Positions 37,128-47,080 of a DNA stretch of 64,000 nt are shown here, piece by piece; the first letter of the stretch is position 1; each line of letters starts with the position of its first letter. The notes under the pieces were generated by a model. That model was not told the origin of the DNA. It saw only the letters and a list, made by a program, of their open reading frames with translations, and searched no databases. Source of the DNA: Asticcacaulis sp. AC402 (GTDB taxonomy: Bacteria; Pseudomonadota; Alphaproteobacteria; Caulobacterales; Caulobacteraceae). The translations under genes were made by a program, and so were the position numbers. The stretch covers positions 62,001-126,000 of the forward strand of contig NZ_AWGC01000014.1 of assembly GCF_000495835.1 (NCBI RefSeq), in the 5' to 3' direction.

Positions 37128-38816
37128 ATGGCTATTTCTCTTTCCGCACCGCGCGCCACGGAACTCAAGCCGCGTATCGTGGTCTTCGGCGTTGGTGGCG
37201 CCGGCGGCAACGCCGTCAACAATATGATCGAGGCCGGCCTGGAGGGCGTCGAGTTCGTCGTCGCCAATACCGACGCTCAGCAACTCCAGTTTTCCCGTAC
37301 CGATGCCCGCATTCAGCTGGGCGTCGGCATCACCATGGGTCTTGGCGCCGGCGCGCATCCCGAGGTCGGCATGACTGCCGCCGAGGAATCGTCCGACCAG
37401 ATCAACGAGCATCTGGACGGCGCGCACATGGTGTTCATCACCGCCGGCATGGGCGGCGGTACCGGTACCGGTGCAGCACCGATCATCGCCAAGTGTGCGC
37501 GTGAACGCGGCATACTAACGGTTGGCGTGGTCACCAAGCCTTTCACCTTCGAAGGCCGCCACCGCATGCGTCTGGCCGATGCCGGCATCGCCGAGTTGCA
37601 GCGTTATGTCGACACGCTGATCGTTATTCCGAACCAGAACCTGTTCCGGATTGCCAACGAACGCACCACCTTCGCAGAAGCCTTCGGCATGGCCGACCAG
37701 GTGCTGCACGCCGGCGTGCGCTCCATCACCGACCTGATGGTGCTGCCGGGCCTGATCAACCTCGACTTCGCCGACGTCCGCTCGGTCATGTCCGATATGG
37801 GCAAGGCCATGATGGGCACCGGAGAAGCCGCCGGCGAAGACCGCGCCCTGCTGGCGGCACAGAATGCCATCCAGAACCCGCTGCTGGACGAAACCTCTTT
37901 GAAGGGTGCCAAGGCTGTACTGGTCAACGTGACCGGCGGGCTGGACATGACCCTGCACGAGGTCGACGAAGCGGCCAATGCCATTTCTTCGGAAGTCGAT
38001 CCGGATGCCAATATCATCTTCGGTGCTGCTTTCGATCCCAGTCTGGAAGGCAAGTTGCGCGTGTCGGTGGTCGCCACCGGCATGGACGGCGTCGCTCTGC
38101 AGACCCCGCTTGCCTCCCCGGTCAGGGCGCAGGTTCAGCCGCCGACGTTCGGTATGGGGTACGCGGCGCGCCAGGAAAGCCAGCCGCTGCCGGCTCCGCA
38201 AGCCAACCCGATCGCCGCCGAGGCACGCCAGCCGGCTGCCACGTCCAGCTTGACATCGTCCGGCGCGGTGGCCCGTTCCAGCCTGTTTGAAGAGCGCCAT
38301 TCGGCTAAGGCTTCGCCGGCAACCGAGCCGGTCGTCAGCCGCAGTGTCGATTCCCCAGTCGACGAGGACGCCTTTTTTGCCCACGCCCAGTCCGACGTAA
38401 AGCCTGAGCCTATGATTGAGGCGCCAGTGGCGCGTCCGGCGATTTCGCGTCCCAATCCTTACACAAACGCCCGCCTGGAAACCCCTTCGGCAGCGCCTGC
38501 GCCGCAGGTTACCGCCCGTCCGGCAACGCAACCGGCACCGCGTTTACAGACCGAAGACGAGGGACGCGAATCCTTCTGGCGCGGGCTGTTCCCGCAGCGT
38601 GGCGCTGCCGGTCCCCAGGGCGGACATCAGGGCGGACCTCAGGGTGGTTCTTTGGCAGGCCACGTCGAGCCGGTCGAAGAAGCGGCTCAGGATCGTTATG
38701 TTCCGGCGCCGCAGAAGTCGAACCTCAACCCGGCTACACGCCCTGTCGAGCAGCCCTCCATGGAAGCGGAGGACGATCTCGAAATACCTTCTTTCTTAAG
38801 GCGCCTCGCTAACTGA
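37128..38816 (+). CDS. ftsZ: Cell division GTPase FtsZ
   Basis: The product is 562 residues from ATG 37128 (MAISLSAPR, the start seen in Caulobacter FtsZ). The better ribosome-binding site serves an in-frame GTG at 37107, which would add MKGWSEP; both starts are plausible. The tubulin signature GGGTGTGAA binds GTP, and the globular domain ends near residue 320. A disordered Pro/Ala/Gln-rich linker of about 225 residues leads to the partner-binding tail [13 protein letters not shown]. This makes it longer than the roughly 508-residue C. crescentus protein. FtsZ polymerises into the cytoplasmic ring that organises division. Confidence 0.96.
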   Translation: MAISLSAPRATELKPRIVVFGVGGAGGNAVNNMIEAGLEGVEFVVANTDAQQLQFSRTDARIQLGVGITMGLGAGAHPEVGMTAAEESSDQINEHLDGAHMVFITAGMGGGTGTGAAPIIAKCARERGILTVGVVTKPFTFEGRHRMRLADAGIAELQRYVDTLIVIPNQNLFRIANERTTFAEAFGMADQVLHAGVRSITDLMVLPGLINLDFADVRSVMSDMGKAMMGTGEAAGEDRALLAAQNAIQNPLLDETSLKGAKAVLVNVTGGLDMTLHEVDEAANAISSEVDPDANIIFGAAFDPSLEGKLRVSVVATGMDGVALQTPLASPVRAQVQPPTFGMGYAARQESQPLPAPQANPIAAEARQPAATSSLTSSGAVARSSLFEERHSAKASPATEPVVSRSVDSPVDEDAFFAHAQSDVKPEPMIEAPVARPAISRPNPYTNARLETPSAAPAPQVTARPATQPAPRLQTEDEGRESFWRGLFPQRGAAGPQGGHQGGPQGGSLAGHVEPVEEAAQDRYVPAPQKSNLNPATRPVEQPSMEAEDDLEIPSFLRRLAN

Positions 38817-38890
38817 TGACACCGTGCGCGGTGTCGCGGTTGATCCCCTGTACGTTTTAGGGCGCTGAAAGCAAATTCTAAGAAGCGTGG

Positions 38891-38926
38891 AAATCCAGGT
38901 CGACAGGCCTGGATTTTTCTTTTTGG
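38891..38926 (+). terminator. Rho-independent terminator after ftsZ
   Basis: AAATCCAGG at 38891-38899 pairs with CCTGGATTT at 38908-38916 and runs into TTTCTTTTT. A T-less dyad GACACCG-TGCG-CGGTGTC also follows the stop codon closely. Confidence 0.88.
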
Positions 38927-38945
38927 GCCGGGTGTTGGGGCGATT

Positions 38946-39112
38946 AGAGCGGGATGCGTTATGATAGACCAGAAACCTCGCTCTGAGTTTTCGTTTTTGT
39001 CGCGCAATTTATCCGAAAAGTGGCGTCCACTTTATCGGATTGCGCTTTAGGTTTTCGTTTTTGTCGCGCAATTTTTCCGAAAAGTGCCTCACGCTATATC
39101 GGATTGCGCTCA
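38946..39112. repeat. Family B element with a tandemly doubled half, ftsZ-lpxC gap
   Basis: An AGAGCGGGATGCG...CGCTCT hairpin is followed by two tandem units, each reading GTTTTCGTTTTTGTCGCGCA then TCCGAAAAGTG and ATCGGATTGCGCT. It is the only copy here with the second half duplicated. With the MITE that follows, it fills most of the 621 bp gap. Confidence 0.8.
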
Positions 39113-39114
39113 AA

Positions 39115-39275
39115 TACCAAGCCTCATAAAGAATGACGCTTGGTATTCGCTTTTTTTCAGCTCAAGCGCCGGACTAGGCGCCCCCCATGGCTCCTTGCGT
39201 AAGCTCGGGCGGCCAAGAAGCGTACTTTGGCGCCCTTGCCAATCCACGATGAGTCAAGGTCATCGTGGATTGGTG
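39115..39275 (+). mobile_element. Family A MITE-like element, copy 2
   Basis: A 161 bp copy runs from TACCAAGCCTC to GATTGGTG, so the last base has changed from A to G. AAA flanks both ends (39112-39114, 39276-39278). It carries about 14 extra bases near the middle (GACTAGGCGCCCCCC) relative to the 147 bp copies. It starts 2 bases after the family B block. Confidence 0.8.
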
Positions 39276-39352
39276 AAAAACCGCGTTAAGGACGTGGTTA
39301 CAAAGCGAAATAGAAGTTCGTTTGTGAACGGACGTTGAAAATGAGATATCTG

Positions 39353-39378
39353 ATGCGGGCGCAGCGCCCGCATTTTTT
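39353..39378 (+). terminator. Strong terminator just upstream of lpxC
   Basis: ATGCGGGCGC at 39353-39362 is followed after one base by its exact complement at 39364-39373, then a run of T. Because ftsZ already has a terminator 430 bp earlier, this one implies a further short transcript, perhaps a small RNA from about 39276. Confidence 0.85.
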
Positions 39379-39437
39379 ATGTCTGGCTGGGGCGGTAAAC
39401 AGCGGTTTCTTCATCTGAAGAGTGTAGGTTAAGCGTC

Positions 39438-40331
39438 ATGTTGCCTGATCAGAACGAACAGACTTTGGCTCACGCGGCGATCATCGCCGGCATGGGCCTG
39501 CACACGGGCGTTCCTGTGCGTATGGTGGTGCGTCCTGCGATAACCGGCACCGGCGTCGTCTTCGTGCGTTCCGACATCGACGGCATCGACAATCGCGTCC
39601 CGGCCGTGGCCCACAATGTCACCAAGACCAATCTTGGCACCGTCATTACGAATTCGGCCGGTGTTTCCGTCTCGACCATCGAACACGTCATGGCGGCCTT
39701 TGCGGCCATGAGTATCGACAATGTGGTTGTCGAACTCGATGGTCCCGAAGTGCCGATCATGGACGGGTCGGCCCTGCCATTCGTGCAACTGCTCGACCAG
39801 GCCGGCTTCCGCCGCCAGGCCCTGCCGCAACAGGTCATCGAGATCCTGAAGCCGATTGAAGTCGTCGACGGTGACAAGTCGGCCGTGCTTCTGCCCTGTG
39901 ATCGTTTCGAGGTCCGTTTCGAGATCGATTTTCCGGGTACGCCGATCGGCCATCAGGAAGTCGACCTTGTGGTTACTGAGCAATCCTTCCGTGAAGAACT
40001 GGCCTCGGCCCGCACCTTCGGCTTCCTGCAGGGTGTCGAAGCGCTGCGCAAGGCCGGCCTGGCGCGTGGTGGATCGCTGGACAATGCCATTGTCATTGAT
40101 GGTGACACCATCATGAACGAAGGCGGTCTGCGCTTCGCCGACGAATTTGCCCGCCACAAGGCCCTGGATGCCATCGGCGACCTTTATGTGCTGGGCATGC
40201 CGATTCTTGGCAGGTTTGAAGGAATCCGCGCCGGCCACGGCCTTAATAATGCCCTTGTTCGCGAACTACTGTCTCGTCCGGATGCCTACCGCATCGTCAC
40301 CCGTGGCGCGGCCCTCGCCGACGTTGGCTAG
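39438..40331 (+). CDS. lpxC: UDP-3-O-acyl-N-acetylglucosamine deacetylase LpxC
   Basis: This 297-residue cytosolic zinc enzyme carries out the committed step of lipid A synthesis. STIEHVMAAFAAMSIDN contains the first zinc His, EVPIMDGSALPF is the substrate loop, and FARHKALDAIGDL has the second His and Asp. The late GHGLNNALV carries the general-acid His. It is probably controlled in part by FtsH proteolysis, as in other Gram-negatives. A terminator 60 bp upstream means it has its own promoter. It has the usual position after ftsZ. Confidence 0.96.
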   Translation: MLPDQNEQTLAHAAIIAGMGLHTGVPVRMVVRPAITGTGVVFVRSDIDGIDNRVPAVAHNVTKTNLGTVITNSAGVSVSTIEHVMAAFAAMSIDNVVVELDGPEVPIMDGSALPFVQLLDQAGFRRQALPQQVIEILKPIEVVDGDKSAVLLPCDRFEVRFEIDFPGTPIGHQEVDLVVTEQSFREELASARTFGFLQGVEALRKAGLARGGSLDNAIVIDGDTIMNEGGLRFADEFARHKALDAIGDLYVLGMPILGRFEGIRAGHGLNNALVRELLSRPDAYRIVTRGAALADVG

Positions 40332-40436
40332 TTCGCCCATCGGTTAATTCCGGTTGGCGGCGCCCTGACCATCGTGTAGATATCCTCAAATACTTAATCA
40401 CTGCGTCCGGGGCGGGCGCTTATTCGAGGGTGTTCC

Positions 40437-41324
40437 GTGATCTCTGGTCGGCTTATCAAGACTTCGGCATTAGTTCTGGCCGCAGGCGTTGCCCTGACGG
40501 CGCTTTCGGGGTGCGCCAGCAAGCGCGAGCAGCAGCATCTGGTGTACGAAGAACGCCCGGTCGAGCTGCTCTATGCCACGGGCATGGAGCGCCTCGACGA
40601 CAAGTCGTGGAACGAGGCCGGGCAATATTTCGAAGAAGTGCAGCGTCAGCACCCCTATTCGGAATGGTCACGCCGTGCCATCGTCATGACCATCTTCGCC
40701 CACTACCAGGCGGGCAAGTATGCCGAAGCCTCTGCGGCATCGGATCAGTTCATCCATCTGTATCCGGGTAGCGAACTGACCCCCTACGCCTATTACATGA
40801 AGGCCATCTGTTCGTTCGAGCAGATCGTAGATGTCGGCCGCGACCAGGCTTCGACCACCAACGCCCAGACTCTGTTGTCGGAGGTCGTTCGCCGCTATCC
40901 CAATAGCGAATATGCCAAGGATGCCCGCGTCAAGATCGACATGGTGCAAGACCAGCTGGCCGGCAAGGAAATGGAAATCGGCCGCTATTATATGGACGAC
41001 AATCAGCCCCTGGCGGCGATCGGCCGATTTAAAACGGTGGCCAGCACCTATCAGACGACCTCGCACACGCCGGAGGCCCTGTACCGCCTCGTTGAGGCCA
41101 ACGAGGTGATGGGTCTGCACGAGGAAGCCATGCGTAACGGCGCCGTTCTGGGTTACAACTATCCGGGCGATCGCTGGTATGCTGCGGCCTATAAGTTGCT
41201 GACCGAGAAGGGTGACCGTCCCGCTATCGCACCTGATCCCAATGGCAAGAAGGGCCCCGAGACGCCTGACACCAAGACGAACAAGAAGGGCTGGTTCGGG
41301 TTTTTGCGCCCGGACGCCGGCTAA
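40437..41324 (+). CDS. bamD: Outer-membrane assembly lipoprotein BamD (ComL)
   Basis: This 295-residue lipoprotein starts at a GTG preceded by GAGGG. The lipobox LSGC gives a lipidated Cys26. Five tetratricopeptide-type repeats follow (for example WNEAGQYFEEVQRQHPYS and KYAEASAASDQFIHLYPGS). BamD is the essential partner of BamA in inserting outer-membrane beta-barrels; the autotransporter 4 kb upstream would be a client. The Lys/Pro/Asp-rich tail after about residue 260 is unstructured. It lies between lpxC and recN, the conserved alphaproteobacterial order. Confidence 0.95.
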   Translation: MISGRLIKTSALVLAAGVALTALSGCASKREQQHLVYEERPVELLYATGMERLDDKSWNEAGQYFEEVQRQHPYSEWSRRAIVMTIFAHYQAGKYAEASAASDQFIHLYPGSELTPYAYYMKAICSFEQIVDVGRDQASTTNAQTLLSEVVRRYPNSEYAKDARVKIDMVQDQLAGKEMEIGRYYMDDNQPLAAIGRFKTVASTYQTTSHTPEALYRLVEANEVMGLHEEAMRNGAVLGYNYPGDRWYAAAYKLLTEKGDRPAIAPDPNGKKGPETPDTKTNKKGWFGFLRPDAG

Positions 41325-41416
41325 TCTTCCGCCCGCTAAGGCAAGGTTCCTGAAATGTTCTTGTCGAAGAGAACAAAATGAGGTCTAATGGGCACAGTGA
41401 ATCACGGACTGCGCCC

Positions 41417-43135
41417 ATGCTGACCCGCCTGACCATCAATGACGTCGTGCTTGTCGACCGCCTGGAGCTTGATATCCAGCCGGGCCTTAGCGTCCTGACG
41501 GGTGAAACCGGCGCCGGAAAATCGATCCTGCTCGACAGTCTGGGACTGGCGACCGGTGCGCGCGCCGATACCGGCCTGATCCGTTCTGGCGCATCGCAGG
41601 CTTCTGTAACGGCAGAATTCGAATTGCCGGCCGTTCATCCGGTCTATGATTTCCTTGAAGACAAGGGGTTGGCGCTGGAACCCGGCGAGACCCTGCTGTT
41701 GCGCCGCGTGGTAGGCCGTGACGGTCGTTCGAAAGCCTTCGTCAACGACCAACCGGTGAGCGTCGCTGTGCTCAAGGCGCTGGGTGACTCACTTTTGGAA
41801 GTTCATGGTCAGCACGAAACGGTGGGGCTGCTGGATGCGCGGTCGCACCTGGGCATGCTGGATGCCTATGGCGCCTGTGACGGCGAGCGGGCCCAGGTGG
41901 CTGAAGCGTGGAAAGCGCTGAAGGCGCTGAAGGACGAACACCGCGATCTGGTCAAGCGCGCCCTGGGCGACAAGGCCGAATTGGAGATCCTGACCCAGCG
42001 CCTGCAGGAACTGGAACGGCTGAATCCGCAGCCGGGAGAAGAAGGGCAACTGGCGTCAGAACGCGCCTTGCTGGGCGCGTCGGAACGGGCACTGGAAGAT
42101 ATCACCGAAGCGCGCGATGCCGTCGGCGGTGACCTGCTGTCGCAACGCCTTGCCAAGGCTTTCCGGGCGCTGGATCATGCCCGCACCCGCGCCATGCAGG
42201 CCGGTGCGACTGGCGAGGACGAGGTCTTGCAGCGTCTGACGGCGGCGGCCGATGCATTGGACCGCACGCTGATTGCTGCCGATGAGGCCCTGGCGCTTAT
42301 GGATCAGGCCGGCAACAGCCTGGATCTGGAACCTGGTCAACTCGATCGCGTCGAGGAGCGGCTGTTTGCGCTGCGCGCCATGGCGCGCAAGCTGGGTGTG
42401 CTGGTCGATGATCTGCCAGCGGAACGGGTCCGCATCGCCAAGGCGCTGAGCGGGATCGAGGATCTCGATGCCCATCTGGCGCGGCTGGACAAGCAGATTG
42501 CCGCGGCCGAGGCGCTGTTCCATGCCGCTGTCGAAGCGTTGCGGGCGCGACGCGTGGCGGCCGGCGAGACCCTGTCAAACGCTGTAATGGCCGAATTGAC
42601 GCCGCTAAAGCTGGATAAGGCGCGCTTCCGTGTGGCGCTGAAGGCGCTGGAACCGGAACGGTTTACGGCCGCCGGCGGCGATGTCGTCGAGTTTGAAGTC
42701 AAGACCAATCCTGGCGCCGAATGGGGTGGCCTGGGGGTCATCGCCTCGGGCGGGGAACTGGCGCGTTTTGCCCTGGCTTTGAAAGCGGCTCTGGCCGGAC
42801 GCGGCGGAGAAGACACCGCGGGACCGGTGATGATTTTCGACGAGGTCGATCAGGGTGTCGGCGGTGCCGTGGCGGATGCCGTCGGGTTGCGGTTGAAGCG
42901 GCTGGCGGAGCGGTCGCAGGTGATCGTCGTCACCCATAGCCCCCAGGTGGCGGCGCGCGGCGACTCGCATCTCAAAGTCAGCAAGCACGTCCATGGCGAT
43001 GGCATGCGGTCGCAGGTTGCGCGTCTGGATGCTAATGAGGCGCTGGAAGAACTGGCGCGGATGCTGTCGGGTGCCTCGATAACGCCGGAAGCGAGAGCGG
43101 CAGCGGTACGTCTTAAATCCGCTGAGACAGTGTGA
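41417..43135 (+). CDS. recN: DNA repair ATPase RecN
   Basis: This 572-residue SMC-like protein has the Walker A motif GETGAGKS at residues 29-36. The signature VIASGGELARFALALK and Walker B VMIFDEVDQGVGG follow, and a central coiled coil spans about 150-380. RecN helps bring broken DNA ends together in double-strand break repair. The ATG at 41417 is chosen because homology begins MLTRLTINDVVLVD; the frame is open 39 bases further up. The ribosome-binding site is weak. Confidence 0.95.
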   Translation: MLTRLTINDVVLVDRLELDIQPGLSVLTGETGAGKSILLDSLGLATGARADTGLIRSGASQASVTAEFELPAVHPVYDFLEDKGLALEPGETLLLRRVVGRDGRSKAFVNDQPVSVAVLKALGDSLLEVHGQHETVGLLDARSHLGMLDAYGACDGERAQVAEAWKALKALKDEHRDLVKRALGDKAELEILTQRLQELERLNPQPGEEGQLASERALLGASERALEDITEARDAVGGDLLSQRLAKAFRALDHARTRAMQAGATGEDEVLQRLTAAADALDRTLIAADEALALMDQAGNSLDLEPGQLDRVEERLFALRAMARKLGVLVDDLPAERVRIAKALSGIEDLDAHLARLDKQIAAAEALFHAAVEALRARRVAAGETLSNAVMAELTPLKLDKARFRVALKALEPERFTAAGGDVVEFEVKTNPGAEWGGLGVIASGGELARFALALKAALAGRGGEDTAGPVMIFDEVDQGVGGAVADAVGLRLKRLAERSQVIVVTHSPQVAARGDSHLKVSKHVHGDGMRSQVARLDANEALEELARMLSGASITPEARAAAVRLKSAETV

Positions 43136-43163
43136 TAGACTTCGTCGGTAAGGAGGTGCGGCT

Positions 43164-43433
43164 ATGATGTCTTTGCTCCGTCACCTGTTCTTTTTCCTGC
43201 TGCAGTTTTTCGGCATTACGGCGGCTGTAGTGATCGGCTGTGTTGCCTGGACGCTGAATGATCGCGGCATGTCCTATGCCGAGACCCTGGCCTTTCGCGC
43301 CGATCTCAAATTCTGGGCTCTGGTCGGTATGGTGGTGGCCGGTTTCTTTTGCCTGATCCTGCTGTGCTATCACCTTACACAGAAGGCGCTGGACGAACCC
43401 AACGACCCCGACAATGGACCGTGGCGGTACTGA
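43164..43433 (+). CDS. Small two-helix membrane protein between recN and ligA
   Basis: This 89-residue protein has a near-ideal AAGGAGG 7 bases before its ATG. It contains two hydrophobic helices (about residues 6-28, FFFLLQFFGITAAVVIGCVA; and 50-70, WALVGMVVAGFFCLILLCYH) and an acidic tail EPNDPDNGPWRY. It follows recN by 28 bases, so co-transcription is likely. I do not recognise the family and propose no function beyond inner-membrane location. Confidence 0.8.
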   Translation: MMSLLRHLFFFLLQFFGITAAVVIGCVAWTLNDRGMSYAETLAFRADLKFWALVGMVVAGFFCLILLCYHLTQKALDEPNDPDNGPWRY

Positions 43434-43458
43434 CGGTTTGTGACTTGTCCGCGCATAA

Positions 43459-45711
<2,253 letters not shown>

Positions 45712-45715
45712 GGTG

Positions 45716-45880
45716 TTACGAAATCAGAGCTTTGAGGCTTTGGACAGCCGTTTCGTAACCCATGGGCGCTTTTTGGCTGTCGCAGGTCTTGACCGGCTTG
45801 TTGTCGCAGCCGCGGGTAATGCAACCGCTCAGGGACGCGCACATTAGCAGGGCGGCGGTGACGATCAGTATCTTGCGCAT
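45716..45880 (-). CDS. Small lipoprotein (54 residues)
   Basis: MRKILIVTAALLMCASLSGC is a complete lipoprotein signal with lipobox LSGC (Cys20). The mature part has 35 residues with two more Cys, in CDNKPVKTC, that could form a disulphide. AAGAGGA lies 9 bases before the ATG. It is convergent with ligA (4 bp gap) and divergent from the broken dehydrogenase gene. No family recognised; entericidin-like small envelope lipoproteins are a possible comparison by size only. Confidence 0.75.
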   Translation of the reverse strand: MRKILIVTAALLMCASLSGCITRGCDNKPVKTCDSQKAPMGYETAVQSLKALIS

Positions 45881-46030
45881 AGGGCATCCTCTTACTCTGT
45901 GCGAACTTGGCACAATTTGCCACCCTTGACCACAGCAACGTGACGGGTTCATGTGCGCCATGACCAAGATCGCCCTCGTTACCGGCGCCGACAGCGGTAT
46001 CGGCCGCGCCGCCGCGCTTCACCTCTCTCA

Positions 46031-46177
46031 TACCAAGCCTCATAAAGAATGACGCTTGGTATTCGCATTTTTTCAGCTCAAGCGCCGCATGGCTCCTCGC
46101 AAAAGCTCGGGCGCCCAAAGAACGTTCTCTGGCGCGCTTGCCAACCCACGATGAGTCAAGATTTTCGCGGGTTGGTA
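46031..46177 (+). mobile_element. Family A MITE-like element, copy 3 (inside the SDR gene)
   Basis: This 147 bp element runs from TACCAAGCC to GGGTTGGTA with TCA duplicated at 46028-46030 and 46178-46180. It splits the codon for Gln24 (CAG) of the dehydrogenase. It matches copy 1 at 22657 in length and almost every base. Confidence 0.93.
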
Positions 46178-46558
46178 TCAGGCCGGATTTGCGATGGGGC
46201 TGGCGGGCCGCCGCGCCGATGCCCTCGATGAGACCGCAAAGCTTGGCGCCAACATGCTGACCATGCCGACCGATATCACCGATCCGCAGGCCGTGACGGC
46301 TCTGTTCGACAAGACGGTGACTGAGTACGGTCGGCTTGATCTGCTGTTCAACAATGCCGGCTACAATTCGCCCTTTCTGCCGCTGGAAGACCTGCCATGG
46401 GACGAACTGCGCACGACACTGGATATCAATATCCTTGGCGCCATGCTGTGCGCCGGTCAGGCCATGCGCATAATGAAGGCGCAGAACCCGCGCAGCGGTC
46501 GGATCATCAATGCCGGCTCGCAGTCTGCCCACATGCCGCGTCCGCTGACGGCTGCTTA

Positions 46559-46691
46559 CACCAAGCCTCATAAAGAATGACGCTTGGCATTCGTTTTTTT
46601 CAGCTCAAGCGCCGCATGGCTCCTCGCAAAAGCTCGGGCGCGCAGTCGCGCTTGCCAACCCACGATGAGTCAAGATTTTCGCGGGTTGGTA
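46559..46691 (+). mobile_element. Family A MITE-like element, copy 4 (inside the SDR gene)
   Basis: A 133 bp copy runs from CACCAAGCC to GGGTTGGTA, with TTA duplicated at 46556-46558 and 46692-46694. It lacks about 14 bases of the centre (around the AACGTTCTCTGG block) present in copies 1 and 3. The insertion point is within the TAC codon of the catalytic Tyr. Confidence 0.93.
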
Positions 46692-46980
46692 TTACAGCGT
46701 GTCGAAACACGCCATCACCGGCCTGACCCGGTCATTGCTGACGGATGGCCGGACGTTCGGCGTCACCTGTTCGCAGATCGATGTCGGCAATGCTGTTAAC
46801 GACATGTCGGGCCATAGGGTCACTGGCGCGATTCAGGCCGACGGGCAATTGCGGCCGGAACCGCGGATGTCGTCCGATGAGGTGGCGAAGCTGGTAGTCT
46901 ACATCGCCAGTCTGCCACCGGAAGCCAATATTCCTTTTGTCACGGTCATGGCCGGCGCTATGCCGTTTTTCGGACGGGGC

Positions 46981-47080
46981 TAGAGCGGGGTTTTGATGGA
47001 ATCAAAACCCCGCTCTAAGGTTTTGTTTTGTCGCGCAATTTTTCCGAAAAGTGGTGTCCACTTTATCGGATTGCGCTCTA
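46981..47080. repeat. Family B double-hairpin element between the SDR gene and pepP
   Basis: This 100 bp element has TAGAGC and GCTCTA ends. The first half is a perfect 16 bp stem, AGAGCGGGGTTTTGAT with its complement around a GGA loop (46982-47016). The second half folds as GCGCAAT...AAAGTGG/CCACTTT...ATTGCGC. Its left end is the SDR stop codon and its right end is the pepP stop codon. It probably also terminates both convergent transcripts. Confidence 0.9.

Larger units (their letters stand above)
45960..46983 (+). pseudogene. Short-chain dehydrogenase/reductase gene interrupted by two family A elements
   Basis: Segment 1 (45960-46030) encodes MTKIALVTGADSGIGRAAAL, the cofactor motif. Segment 2 (46181-46558) carries NNAG and the catalytic-Ser region NAGSQSAHM. 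Segment 3 (46695-46983) begins inside the Tyr codon of YSVSK and runs to MPFFGRG. Removing both elements and one copy of each 3 bp duplication joins the pieces in frame into 245 residues with no internal stop, a normal SDR length. As it stands, each segment terminates in element sequence after encoding HTKPHKE or similar. The otherwise undecayed frame suggests recent insertions. Substrate unknown. Confidence 0.92.

Noticed and set aside
46031-46691. Insertions in the SDR gene as self-splicing introns
   Set aside because: The elements are 133-147 bp with inverted ends and 3 bp direct duplications, which is the mark of transposition. No group I or II core is visible. Precise excision remains listed as a test.
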